Part shown: positions 11,011 through 21,302 of the stretch, one piece after another
Layout of the letters: the number at the start of each line of letters is the position of its first letter
How positions within the stretch are numbered: the first letter of the stretch is position 1
Assembly (NCBI GenBank): GCA_902729315.2
Contig: LR746267.1
Location: 7,256,424-7,320,423 of the forward strand
Direction of reading: 5' to 3'
DNA length: 64,000 bases
Origin: Spirodela intermedia
Taxonomy: Eukaryota > Streptophyta > Magnoliopsida > Alismatales > Araceae
Notes under the pieces: generated by a model
The model's input: the letters and a program-made list of their open reading frames with translations, nothing else
Told to the model about the DNA's origin: nothing
Database searches by the model: none
Made by a program: the position numbers and the translations under genes

Positions 11011-13779
11011 CTATAGTTTATTTCTCTGTTCCGGACCTACAGCCATCGCCTTCCTGGACTAGTACTCACAAGATACCCGTATTTCTCTCTGTGTTGTGTT
11101 GGAGGAAGAAAGCTAAACACAATCGACAAATTATTCAAAAGGAAAAAAAATCGGCGTCGAAGAATAACCCGAGATGCTGAGATAGTGGACGACTGAAGAG
11201 CACTGATCTCAGGATCAGACTGTGTGCAGAACTTGATCCAAGATAGACAGCTTAGACTGAAGCTGAAACTCAATTGCGATAAATTAAATAAAAAGTCAAC
11301 TTGTGTGACTTACATTTATTACTAAACTGTCTATAACAGTCAACTTATATTTGACTTACACTAACAACTAAAAATGTCTATGTGCAATGAGAAGGTAAAT
11401 GGTAGTCTCCCTTCCCTTGTAAGAAAAACAAGACCCCCTTCCCTTTTCTTCAACATCAAAGATAAATTGTCATTTCTTTTTCTCAATCTTATTAATTATT
11501 TCATATTTATATTTTTCATTCTATTTAGACGAAAAATAAATTTGATGACTTATATAAGTGGATGAAAATGGCATCACTGTAATAGAGAATGGACTAATGT
11601 TACAAGAGAATCCAAAACCTAGAAACATCTTTCACTAACAAAAAATATATATATTTATTATCATGGTTGACAAGTGTAGTCCAAAAACTAATGTTAAATA
11701 AAGTATGAAAAGTTTTTGACCCAAGTGGCCACAGACATGTATTTAGAAGTGTCACAGTGCCTCAATTTAATTTTGAAATCAATTAAAATACAAGCCTATT
11801 CTTAGATGATGTAGCCCATTTAAGGTACGAATCAAATGGAGCAAAAGCACAGACATTCTAAAAATTCATTTAAGATGAAGTTAGTCCAATTACGAAAGTA
11901 AGCTCATAACAAGATATGTTTTAAGACATGTTCATATTTAGATTTTTCACTTTCATATTTTTTTATTTTTAATTATTGTTATTTTTATCTCCATTCTATC
12001 TTTATTTTTTTGTATTCTACTTCTGTTTTTACCGTCGATTTTTTTAAAATTCAAATTTAAGTTTTAAATCAAGAAACTTCTGATTTATCTAAAGTCACCT
12101 CATGAAGCCCAAGAGTCATTCAAGTTTTCAGTGAATAAATTTTGTGAGTTTTTTTAATCTAAAGTACTCTCCATCCGTCTTCTACTGTAAAAGCACATCT
12201 TTCGAGGATTCACAACATGATTTCTTAGGGTTTTATGGTCTCCATGAATATACCAGCTATATCTCGTGGGAAATCTCCGATGTGCGTGAAGTAATGTGGA
12301 ACTTGATAAGAGTTGAACCAAATCATAGAGGGATTGGGACATTAGAAAGTTACATTCTCCAGAAACATTTCGTATTTCCTACTGTGTCGGATAGATATTC
12401 CCCAATTGATGATTCCATCAACTCTGGAGAAATTCATCTACATCGGTAGTTGGATTCCCCGCGCCTCGAAGGCAATGCTGCGAACAACATCTCCAATCCG
12501 AGTAGTCCGATCAAGAAAAAAGCTACATAGCCATGCTCTCCGACCACAATAGCGCCTAAAATACGCATCCAGTTGAACGCAGCAGGATCAAAAACTGGAA
12601 TACGGATAGAACAACAAACCGCGTTCTCACCAAACGACCCCAAACACCAGCCAAGATCGATCCGGAGACAAAATGTAGATCCGTAGAATGACCACTCCAC
12701 AAACCAAAGAGGGGGAACCGGGAAAATTGGCCTCACCTGTGCCCGGCGAGCACATCCACCGAGGACTGCTTGGCCATGTCTTCCATCCCCCTCCTCTTCA
12801 GCAGAATCGATCGAATGCAGAGGCGAAGAAACGGGAGAGGAAACCGATGTCGCCACCGCTCTCCGTCATCTTCCTCCAGCAGCCGTCCCCATCTTCCACT
12901 TTCAGCAGGAGAAGGTGCGATCACTCGCCAGGGTTAGGTTCTCCCCTTTCTGGTTATACGTCGAAAGAGCTCGTTTAACCGCCGCAGTGGGAGAGTGACT
13001 CGTCTGACTCTGCCAAGCGACTCTGTGGAGAAGTTTGACCGCTTACGACGTTGGGAAAGCGAATCGAGGGAGAGACCTTTAGGTGGAGCCCACAGTTTTG
13101 TGACCAATCAGAGCTTACATCAAGCATTCGACACGTAGCACCACTGGGATCCCCTCTCTCACTCTCTCTCTCTCTCTCTCAGGGGGATTTAATTATTTTT
13201 AATTATATTTAAATCGTATTAGTAACATAAATTTATATTAGTTGAACTTTTGATATTTCTCTTATGAAAGTATAATTATTTTTATCTTGTAAAAAATGGT
13301 AAATATTTTATTGGGCCCCTTTCGATCAACATGGATCCTCAACGTCTCATAGAATATATACTGAAAAGAAAAACAAAATTATTTTTTTATCATATCTGAG
13401 AGAACCGGAAGAGGCCCCATGCATTACTGACCGTCCTCAAGGTCAACGGCGACAGATGGGAACGCGTTCGTCAGAAACCCCCATTGAATACACGCGGTTT
13501 CTTCTCCAGTGGGAGGGCGGCGGCGAGATCCGGCAGCGCTCGGCGCCGCCGATCTGTCTATCGTCTCTCCCTCCCGCCGCCCTTCCCCTGCCTTTCACTT
13601 CGCCATCGAACCGTGTTGACTTCTATGCGGAGCCGTGAGTGAATGAATGCCCCCGTACTTAACCCTTTTACTTCCCAAGGTTGCCATGAATGTCTCGGTC
13701 GCGGCGTCACGGGGTCAACGGGCTCCTCACGAGGAAGAAAGCCTCCCCTCCCCCTCTCCCCGACCCAAAGTCTTCTGTG

Positions 13780-13787
13780 TATAAATA
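13780..13787 (+). promoter_or_regulatory. TATA box of the MYB gene
   Basis: TATAAATA lies about 100 bases upstream of the MYB ATG, directly before a CT-rich leader. Position and sequence fit a core promoter. Confidence 0.6.
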
Positions 13788-13814
13788 CCGGCGGAAGTCT
13801 CCGTCTTGGTGTCT

Positions 13815-13817
<3 letters not shown>

Positions 13818-13864
<47 letters not shown>
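13818..13864. repeat. (CT)n tract in the MYB leader
   Basis: 47 bases of near-pure CT lie between the TATA box and the ATG of the MYB gene, probably transcribed as 5' UTR. Such Y-patch/GAGA-type tracts are common in plant leaders. Confidence 0.9.
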
Positions 13865-13866
<2 letters not shown>

Positions 13867-13886
13867 AAGGACGGTAAGAAGGTGAC

Positions 13887-14874
13887 ATGGGAAGGACACC
13901 GTGTTGCGAGGGATCAGGGTTGAAGAAGGGGCCATGGACGCCGGAGGAGGATATCCTTCTGGTCAGCTACGTGAAGAAGCAGGGGCCTGGCAACTGGAAG
14001 GCCGTTCCGGCTGAAACAGGTGACGGATCTCGGCGACAAAGTAGAGAGAGAGAGAGAGAGAGCTGACTAAAGAAACATTGACTCACATCCTTCCTTCCTT
14101 CTTCCTCAACCAGGTCTGCTCAGGTGCAGCAAGAGCTGCCGGCTGAGATGGACGAACTACCTCAGGCCGGGAATCAAGAGGGGCAACTTCTCCAGCGAGG
14201 AGGAGAAGCTCATCGTCCACCTCCAGGCGCTCCTCGGAAACAGGTGGGCGGCGATTGCGTCGTACCTGCCGGAGAGGACGGACAACGACATTAAGAACCA
14301 CTGGAATACACACCTCAAGAAGAAGCTCAGGAGGACGAAGACCGACGGCGGCTGCGGTAGCTCCGCCGGCAGAGGGCGGTGGGAGAGGAAGCTCCAGGAA
14401 GATATCCACGTAGCGGAGAGGGCCTTACGCGAGGCCCTGTCTCCGGAGAGCTCCGCCGCCGCCGTCTCCGAGGGCTGTAACTCGGTCGTGACTCTTAGCC
14501 GGGGTCAACGGGAGGCTTTATCGTCAACGACGGCCTATGCCTACAGCTCCGCCGAGAATATCTCACGGTTACTGAAAGGGTGGCCGGAGAGCACGGCGAA
14601 CTCCGAGTTGACTCACCTCACGGCCCCCTGCGGCGGTGGTGGCGGTGGCGATGACTCGGTCTCCGGGCCCACGAACGGTGTCGTTGTGACGCCGGGGTGC
14701 CTCGATCATCGGCCATTTTCTGCGCCGCCGGAGGCCTCGGAGATGAGCTTCTTCCCACAGGTCGACGAGCTGTGGTCCTCACTGCTCGACACGTGGTTTC
14801 TTGACGACTCTCTCGATCAACCACTAGCGCCCCTCATGGCGATGTCTGTGGACGACAATACCTATTTCATCTGA
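13887..14874 (+). CDS. R2R3-MYB transcription factor, subgroup 1 (MYB60/MYB30/MYB96 type)
   Basis: Two exons, 13887-14019 and 14114-14874, encode 297 residues. The N-terminus [20 protein letters not shown] is typical of R2R3-MYBs. R2 and R3 keep their tryptophans ([71 protein letters not shown]). Downstream, [14 protein letters not shown] is the subgroup 1 signature, and the end ([20 protein letters not shown]) also fits. Relatives act in guard cells, the epidermis, wax synthesis and ABA responses. The first intron sits at the canonical place after PAET; it carries a GA repeat (14043-14062). The second canonical intron, in R3, is absent. A TATA box and CT leader lie upstream. The closest paralogue cannot be fixed without a tree. 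Confidence 0.94.
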
Positions 14875-15929
14875 CCGACGCATAGATGTTGTAAGAAGCC
14901 ATCTCTCTCTCTCTCTCTCTCACTCAGTTAGTCATGTCAGTGTTTAAGCCGCGTACGGGTATGTTCTTTGTGAGCTCTTCAAAATGGACATGCCCATGGT
15001 TTTCTGCTAACTTGTGACCTCACAGAAGTGGATGAACGAAAGCGGAGAAAAATCCGGACGGAGGATGCTGTAGTTTTGACTTCTTCAATGCCTGGGGTTG
15101 ACTTTTACGACAATGACTGTGGCTTCGCGGCTGTCTTTGAAGCATGCAGAGAGGCCTTAAATGAGGCACGTGGGATGGATATAATGACTCCTTCTCCACC
15201 CTCTCCAACCTACTGACCCTCTCTGTTGTAAAGGAGAAGGGGGACCCCCTAGTGCTGCGGCCTCCTCCAACTGTTGACCACCTGGAGGGAGAAGGGAGGT
15301 GAGAGGAGAGCGAGAGAGAGAGAGAGAGAGAGAGGAGGATCTGATGAGAGTAAATGTGCCGAAGGGAAGTACGCACAGTAAATGCACGTCAGTCATGAAT
15401 GAAGAGCTCCTGTTCTTCTCTCCTCTCTCTCTCTCTCTCAATGTATAGATAATATAGCTATATATATCTAGATATTTTCCTGTATGTATTTCAAGATACT
15501 TTCGGGATCTTTAAACCATCTCGCGCAGAAATTTCCAGGTTCAACCTCGAAAGTTTGCCGTCATCACCGTCGTCATGCGCCTTCAGTGGGCGGGGACTCG
15601 CAGAAACGTCTCCATTCAATTCCCTCCCTGTTCCCATCCGTCAGGCTCGTACTGTTGCCTGAGAGACTCCTCACACGTGAGAAAGATAGATAGAGATAGT
15701 AGGGAGAGAGAGAGAGGATTGAACCCGGAAGGGAACGCAAGAAGTCGAGATCTCTACTGTTGCCCGTGACCGTGTTGACCCCGGCGTTCCTCCTGTGCAA
15801 ACAGATGGAGTTTCAATAACTAAGGTTCCTCAGAGACCTCAGAGACCCTCTGTGACACCCTCGCATCATCTGAGAAAGACGAAGACTCGATTAATAATAG
15901 TACGGCCATCCTATGGATATATACAGTAC

Positions 15930-15964
<35 letters not shown>

Positions 15965-16300
15965 AAGAAGTACGAGATGTGGATCATTGAGGATGGGCCT
16001 GTCGGAGCTTCGTATATATATTATATATACTTGGAGAGGGTCCAGCCCTGTTGGGGATGGCCAACCAACTAAGCGATCTACCGCCGCCATCTACAGCCGA
16101 GCAGGGCCGCCATAGCCATTCACACAGTAGGCTCCCGGAAGATAGTCAGACCTCAGATCCTTTTGAATCGGTAATTGGGAAACCCATGTCGAGCTGAGCT
16201 ATTTCCATTAGTGTGGTACAGACTTACCTCGAATAGAAGCTAGAGAGAAAGCGAGAGAGAAAGAGGTTCGATCCAATCTGATATCGATGGGTTCCTCATG

Positions 16301-16331
<31 letters not shown>

Positions 16332-17188
16332 GGGAAGACAGAGACTACTCAGATCAGTCTGCAAATGGGTCCTCAAGATGGCCTATGTGGAAATCGGGCA
16401 CAAGTTGATCAATCGGCAAATATGGCATATGACATAGGATAACTATCGATTGTTGGTGATAAGTTGTCCCCAAGTCGCCGTCATCTACTCTCTCTCTCTC
16501 TCTCATCTGTCTCCGTCGAGCGCCCCAAAAAAACTCATGCCAGCCCGTAGAGCGTGGACTCGGGAAGGCCCACACCGCTTGCTTCCCTCACAAGGCAGGA
16601 AGCCCAAGATAAGAAGATAATTAAAGGGCCTTGACATCATCTGCCGACCTTAGAAATATGCGCCCGACCCTCTAGAGAGAGGAATACCGAGAGATGGAGA
16701 TGGGGGTTAGACGTAGCTGTAGAGAGAGAAACCAACTTGCCTCTCCCAGGGGCAACGGACATTGCGCTGTAGAGAGAGAGAGAGAGAGGGCCACAGATTC
16801 CTTGACGCATCAAGACAGAACCAATAAAGTCAGGATAAGACACTTGGAGGTGAGGCTGAGATATCCCCCGCCCCCATGCCATCTTGAAATCTCAGATGAC
16901 GTCATCTAGCATTTTCAACTATTAATCAGAGCAATCAGACAGCAGAGGTCAGAGAGAGAGAGGGTTAGAGAGAAGGAAGCGAGTGCTTAAGAAAATCCAG
17001 TCAAAATTCAATAACCCGAGGTTTCAAGACCTCCATCGGCGAAAACCTCTCCTCCCCCGGGTTCAGTCCGTTAATGGCGGGAGCGAGAGCAGATGGTTAA
17101 CATGGGCGAGGAGGAAGATGAACAGAAATATGAACAAAAATAACGCGGTCATCGTTAATTCCGTCGGAGACTCACCTCCAAACCTCCG
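14875..17188. other. Spacer between convergent MYB and ZF-HD genes; microsatellite-rich
   Basis: Contains the 3' UTRs of both flanking genes and many GA/CT tracts (14902-14920, 15312-15334, 15931-15961, 16307-16331 and others). The small open frames are encoded mainly by these repeats or lack recognisable domains. A short AT palindrome region lies near 16012-16030. I saw no gene, tRNA or conserved miRNA. Confidence 0.6.
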
Positions 17189-18031
17189 CTAGCAGAGAGG
17201 GGGTGGGCTATCCGCCACACGCCCAGCGGCGGGGCCGCCGTCGTCGTCATCGGTCCTGTCACTGGGAGCCTGGTTCTCAGTCCCTCTGCCGCCGGCTGCT
17301 GCGGTGCGGCCGCCAGCTACACCCCCTCCTCCTCTCCTCGATGAGGAACCTCCGACGAAGATGTGCTTGTTGTTGTGCATCCACACCTTGAAGATCCCTT
17401 GGCTGACGCCAATCTCCCGGCATGCCCGCTCCACCACGGCTCCGTCCCCCTTCTGCATCCGCCACCCCAGCCGCTCCGACAGCTCCTTCATTCTCTGCTT
17501 CTGCTCTTCGCTGAACTTGGTCCTCGCCCTCTTCCTCAGCGGCGCCGCCCCGTCCTGTGCAGGAGGCGAAGGATCAAAAGCCGGCCCCCGCCGGAGCCCG
17601 CCGCTGAAGGCCACCAGCATTTGCGCCTGGGGCGCTGTGGACGAGCTCCGGTAGCCATAGTCCTCTCCCTCCCTTTCGCTGCGGTGGGAATGGCGGCGGG
17701 TCGCCACTGCGGCGGCGAGAGGACCGGCGTGGAGGACCCGGCGGTGGAAGTTCCTGTGGCAGCCGCAGGCGGCGCAGGTGAACGACGCCGGGTCGGCGAG
17801 GTCAGAGGCGGCGGAGGGCATGAATTCCCCGCAGCCGTCGACGGCGTGACAGCCCATCGCCGCCGCGTGGTTCTTCATGCACTCCCTGTAGACGACATGG
17901 TGGCCGTTCTTCCTGAGGGCGCCATTGGGGAAGGAGAGGGGGAGGAAGGGCCCAGTTTCGACGAGGGGGAGCTTGTGGTCTGCCGGCGGCGGCGACGGCG
18001 AGCGGCGGAGATGATCGTCGTGGAGTTCCAT
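17189..18031 (-). CDS. Zinc-finger homeodomain (ZF-HD) transcription factor
   Basis: Intronless, 280 residues, very GC-rich, as usual for this plant-only family. The ZF-HD dimerisation finger spans about residues 46-97: VVYRECMKNHAAAMGCHAVD, GCGEFMPS, then TCAACGCHRNFHRR. A homeodomain at about 165-225 begins RKRARTKFSEEQKQRM, continues ELSERLGWRMQKGD and ends in the recognition helix GIFKVWMHNNKH. The C-terminus is a low-complexity Gly/Arg/Asp tail, and the N-terminus is Pro-rich. Members bind ATTA-type sites as dimers and regulate flower, leaf and stress programmes. The start at 18031 (MELHDDHLRR) is the first in-frame ATG. About 370 bases upstream is a G-box (CACGTG, 18396-18401), and at 18522-18554 a CT tract. 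The exact subgroup is not assigned. Confidence 0.95.
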   Translation of the reverse strand: MELHDDHLRRSPSPPPADHKLPLVETGPFLPLSFPNGALRKNGHHVVYRECMKNHAAAMGCHAVDGCGEFMPSAASDLADPASFTCAACGCHRNFHRRVLHAGPLAAAVATRRHSHRSEREGEDYGYRSSSTAPQAQMLVAFSGGLRRGPAFDPSPPAQDGAAPLRKRARTKFSEEQKQRMKELSERLGWRMQKGDGAVVERACREIGVSQGIFKVWMHNNKHIFVGGSSSRRGGGGVAGGRTAAAGGRGTENQAPSDRTDDDDGGPAAGRVADSPPPLC

Positions 18032-18395
18032 CCCGTCAACGGCGGAGCACGGTCAGGAGGGGCCTCGGCCCGGAGAGGGAGGTGGTGGGGGAGCCATGAA
18101 AGCGAGGCGAGGAACAGTAATGGCGGGCGGCGAGGATGACGGGATGGTAAAGGCGGGCCGCGGCAGCAGCTGAGCTGAGCGGGCGGCGTGTGATTGCCTT
18201 CTTCTGATGAATTATCTGGGATTTCGATGGACACGCCGGTATGTGTTTCTGAGGGAGAGGACGGATAGAGAGATAAACAGATAGATTGATAGAATGGCAG
18301 AGAGAGCAGAGACAGAGACTGTGAGAGGAAGGAGCTCGTTGGCTCACGGATAAAACTGTAGACTAACGGCTGCTTCGCACGTACATAAGCTCTCA

Positions 18396-18401
18396 CACGT
18401 G
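18396..18401. promoter_or_regulatory. G-box (CACGTG) upstream of the ZF-HD gene
   Basis: A palindromic CACGTG 365-370 bases upstream of the ZF-HD ATG. It is the consensus site of bHLH and bZIP factors; function is not shown. Confidence 0.35.
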
Positions 18402-18516
18402 CTATTGACTCAATGACCCTGGGTAATATATTATTATGAATGTACCCTTAAAAACTCGCTCACTTTTTGAAAAATCACCACAGTACATTGGATACGCGGG
18501 AATTTAAATCATACCT

Positions 18517-18521
<5 letters not shown>

Positions 18522-18554
<33 letters not shown>
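18522..18554. repeat. (CT)n microsatellite upstream of the ZF-HD gene
   Basis: 33 bases of CT about 500 bases upstream of the ZF-HD start. It appears as GA on the gene's sense strand. Confidence 0.95.
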
Positions 18555-18555
<1 letters not shown>

Positions 18556-19146
18556 GCTCGTGGTGCACATGGTGGGAGATGCCGGGCCAATTAATTTCGA
18601 CTCGGGCCTCAAGGAGATCGGGCCCGAAGCCCGTTTCCAAAAATCGACTCTAAATAGGTTCATACAGCGTGCGAGGTCCAATCGCATTGAATATGCCTTA
18701 AACCATAGTTGTAAAATAATCAGACGCCAAAAAATGTATATACGTATATATATATATAGTATTGCGGGCATTTTTCAATGGCCCAGGGTTTCTTGGGCTG
18801 GGCCGATATTTACCGCGTCTGCCAACCGCGACTGAAGTGAGAGAGAGAGAGAGGGCCTGGGCTTTTGGGGGTATTTATTGAAGGAATAATGCAAGCAAAA
18901 CGGAGATGCCGGCATCGGCAGGCTCCTCTAGTGTCATGTTTAGAACCTCTCTATACACAGATTTCTCAGAAAAAGAGAGAAAATTTATGGTGTCGAGTCG
19001 AAGAAGAAGAGCGGGTCCGTCAACCCGGATGAACTTAGAAAGAAGGCGAGAAAGAGAAAGTACCAGGGATCTCTAGGGCAACGGAGAATCCAGATAGCCC
19101 CGGGGAGGAGGAGCCTCTCGGAGGTCCCTACCTGGTTCGTCGTCGT

Positions 19147-19177
<31 letters not shown>

Positions 19178-19203
19178 AGCAGTGGCGACGGTGATGGTGG
19201 TGG

Positions 19204-19428
19204 TCAGCATTTGTTGTGGATGGGGTCGGATCCTCTCCGGACCCTCCGCTTGCTGGCCCGGACGAGGTGGAGCGACGGCGCCGCCGCCCCACGCTTCACT
19301 CCGGCGAGTGCGCGCCGCCGGGTGTTTGTCGCCGGCGGGTTTCCCTCCCTCTCGCCGGAAGCCATCTCCGGGGTTCCTGCTAGGAACCACAGAAACACCA
19401 CGAGGCAGAGCAGCTTCCGGAGCTTCAT
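19204..19428 (-). CDS. CLE45: CLE45-type CLAVATA3/ESR signalling peptide precursor
   Basis: Single exon of 74 residues. The N-terminus MKLRKLLCLVVFLWFLAG, followed by TPEMASG, is a clear secretion signal. A variable basic spacer follows, and a CLE motif sits almost at the C-terminus: RRVRRGSDPIHN, preceded by K and followed only by KC. From memory, this dodecapeptide is identical to Arabidopsis CLE45, whose ligand acts through BAM3 in protophloem and also in pollen tubes. The precursor would be secreted and cut at the basic residues. The ATG at 19428 is the first after the leader. The region upstream on the minus strand holds a CT tract (19496-19527) and a tandem array (19816-20092). Homology is inferred from the motif; other CLEs of the same class are possible. 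Confidence 0.88.
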   Translation of the reverse strand: MKLRKLLCLVVFLWFLAGTPEMASGEREGNPPATNTRRRALAGVKRGAAAPSLHLVRASKRRVRRGSDPIHNKC

Positions 19429-19490
19429 GGTTCCTTTCTTCTCCCGGCCTCTCCTGAAAGAAGGTGACGACTGAGGGCGTGCAATATAAG

Positions 19491-19529
<39 letters not shown>

Positions 19530-19780
19530 CCTATGGGAACGTTAAAGGGTCCCGTTCAAAGCTCTAAGAAGGAACCCAGAGGAATAGCTTTCCCTACGTA
19601 CCCTCCATCGATCTCTCTCCCTCCCTTTTCCTTTAATTCATCCCGGTTGCCTATGCAGTCCATCCTCCCACCCTCTCCCCCTTTATTTTTTCCCATCTTT
19701 AACTGTTCATCTTTGATTTATCATCGCATGCAGCTTACTATCAAATTCAAGATGATGAAGAAGAAGAAGACCCCCCCTTC

Positions 19781-19815
<35 letters not shown>

Positions 19816-19905
19816 GAGGGTGCGCCGCAGGGGTGGAAAGGTATGTAAAACCCTTTCAACGTTCTTCTTCGGTGTAAAGCAAGAAGAAGAAGAGGAAGAA
19901 GACCG

Positions 19906-19936
<31 letters not shown>

Positions 19937-21302
19937 GTGCATCGCAGAGGGGGAGGGGTTTATGTAAAACCCTTTAAACGTTCTTCTTCGGTGTAAAGCA
20001 ATAAGAAGAAGAGGAAGAAGACCGTCTCTCTCTCTCTCTCTCTCTCTCTGAAACTCTTTAAACGTTCCTGTTCGGAGTAAAGCAAAAGAGACAGCGGGGC
20101 CATGGGCTTCTTCCGAGATCAGCCTCTCTGGTTCTCGTAGCCCTCAAGCTTCTAGGCCCGATTCCTGCTCCATTCCCCCGATGCTTATAAAGACAAAGAG
20201 GACGACTGAGGCCCCATGGAGAGAGAGAGAGAGAGAGAGAGAGGCTAATCATCCATAGCATAGCCCTCTCTTTTGAGGAGCAGCCGTATATAAAGCTGGT
20301 GCCTTTTTCTGTGGGTACTTCCATTAACGCCACATCAGAAGTTGCAGCAGCCTGACGGGAAGAAGAGCCGCCGGAAATCCGAAGGCTTTGTGGTCGGAAG
20401 TACTATTCCTTTTTCTTTGTCCGTCATTAATGCACTAATTTTCGTAGTTATTAGCAAATCCTCCGTTAATCACCTACGAATCTGCTAATCCGTTCTCATG
20501 TTCTCGAAGAAAATAACGTTTTCTTTTCGGTATCCACGTTTTCAGTCCAATTTTGTTTCTTAATATATACAATTCCGAAGCCTATTTAATGCCATTATAT
20601 TGTATATATTATTTTTATCTGAATAATATCCTCAACACTAATATATCGTATGTCATTTTAAAATTATATGTTTACGGAATTGACTAGAAAAAATAAAGGA
20701 TTTCACTTGCTACTTGGGTTGTTTCAAGAAAGAGAGAGAGAGAGAGATGAAGAACATTTTAATTTTAAATTATATTCAATATTCCAATATCAGGAAATAA
20801 GAAACTAAGAGAATGTTTTGTCGTAAATTTAATATGTCTAATTATCAGGGTGGCTGTTTTTACAGAGAGAGAGAGAGAGAGAGAGAGATCCAATTGTTAG
20901 CGGTCCCACCCCCTATTTTTTAGATTTACAAAATGACTCTAAGATTCTCTCTTAATAAAAGACGAAAATAATGTTCTATTACAAAATGACCATTATATAA
21001 CTTCCAAGGACTTTACTGTAAAAAGCGTACCTAATATTAAAACCACGGTAAACTATCGTTGATTTAACAATTAGCAGCCGAGATGGATAGTACCCTAAAC
21101 AGCTGTTTCTGCGAAATTCCCTTTTTGTCCAGAGGACGGCCAACCCTTTGCCCCTCTCTTCCAGTAGAAGCCGAGAGATCAGCAACCACCGCCACCGCCA
21201 CCGCCACCACGTCGGCGCTGAATTCCAATTCTACCCGTCTTCATGCCGCCGCAGGCGCCGCCGCGTTAGCGTCGCCAGCGGCTGATAGATCCGCCGGCGA
21301 CC
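19429..21302. other. Divergent spacer between the CLE gene (-) and GAUT gene (+)
   Basis: CT/GA tracts occur at 19496-19527, 19789-19815, 19905-19932, 20024-20049, 20219-20243 and 20864-20888, and a tandem array is listed separately. 20400-21080 is AT-rich and featureless. The last 200 bases are the GAUT leader, with a CCACCG trinucleotide-like run near 21184-21210. No gene recognised. Confidence 0.65.
19816..20092. repeat. Tandem array, about 118-bp unit, about 2.4 copies
   Basis: Two near-identical units (19816-19932 and 19933-20049) are followed by a partial third (to about 20092). Each unit has a GAGGGTGC start, an AAAACCCTTT motif, GTTCTTCTTCGGTGTAAAGC, a GAAGAAGAGG purine run and a terminal CT tract. 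The array lies 390-660 bases upstream of the CLE gene on the minus strand. Confidence 0.85.

Larger units (their letters stand above)
10615..13886. other. Spacer between the PPR and MYB genes, with weak exon-like remnants
   Basis: The PPR 3' UTR comes first. At 10901-11010 (minus strand) is an exon-like segment, listed separately. 11280-12430 is AT-rich with no gene seen. At 12434-12860 the minus strand has an open stretch ending in a hydrophobic peptide (GYVAFFLIGLLGLEMLFAALP), preceded by a possible exon with a donor at CACAG/GTGAGG (near 12738). I could not join them in phase, so no gene is called. A CT tract lies at 13154-13180. The MYB promoter occupies about 13400-13886 and includes several TTGAC (W-box core) copies. 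Confidence 0.45.
18032..19203. other. ZF-HD promoter and 3' flank of the CLE gene
   Basis: Includes the ZF-HD leader, a G-box at 18396-18401, a 33-base CT tract (18522-18554), and an AT-rich middle with short TA repeats. A CGT/CGG trinucleotide run (about 19138-19177) lies within 70 bases after the CLE stop, probably in its 3' UTR. No further gene seen. Confidence 0.6.

Noticed and set aside
12434-12924. Possible two-exon minus-strand gene (MEDMAKQSSVDVLAGH plus a hydrophobic end)
   Set aside because: The exon pieces could not be joined in a common phase at consensus sites, and no family is recognised.
13558-13935. Arg-Glu and Ser-Leu repeat frames on both strands
   Set aside because: Translations of the CT tract in the MYB leader; the same applies to similar frames at 15020-15441, 19464-19817 and 53254-53499.
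17363-18139. 258-codon open frame on the plus strand
   Set aside because: Antisense shadow of the intronless ZF-HD gene.
19816-20092. CRISPR-like array
   Set aside because: The units are contiguous tandem copies with no unique spacers, in plant nuclear DNA.
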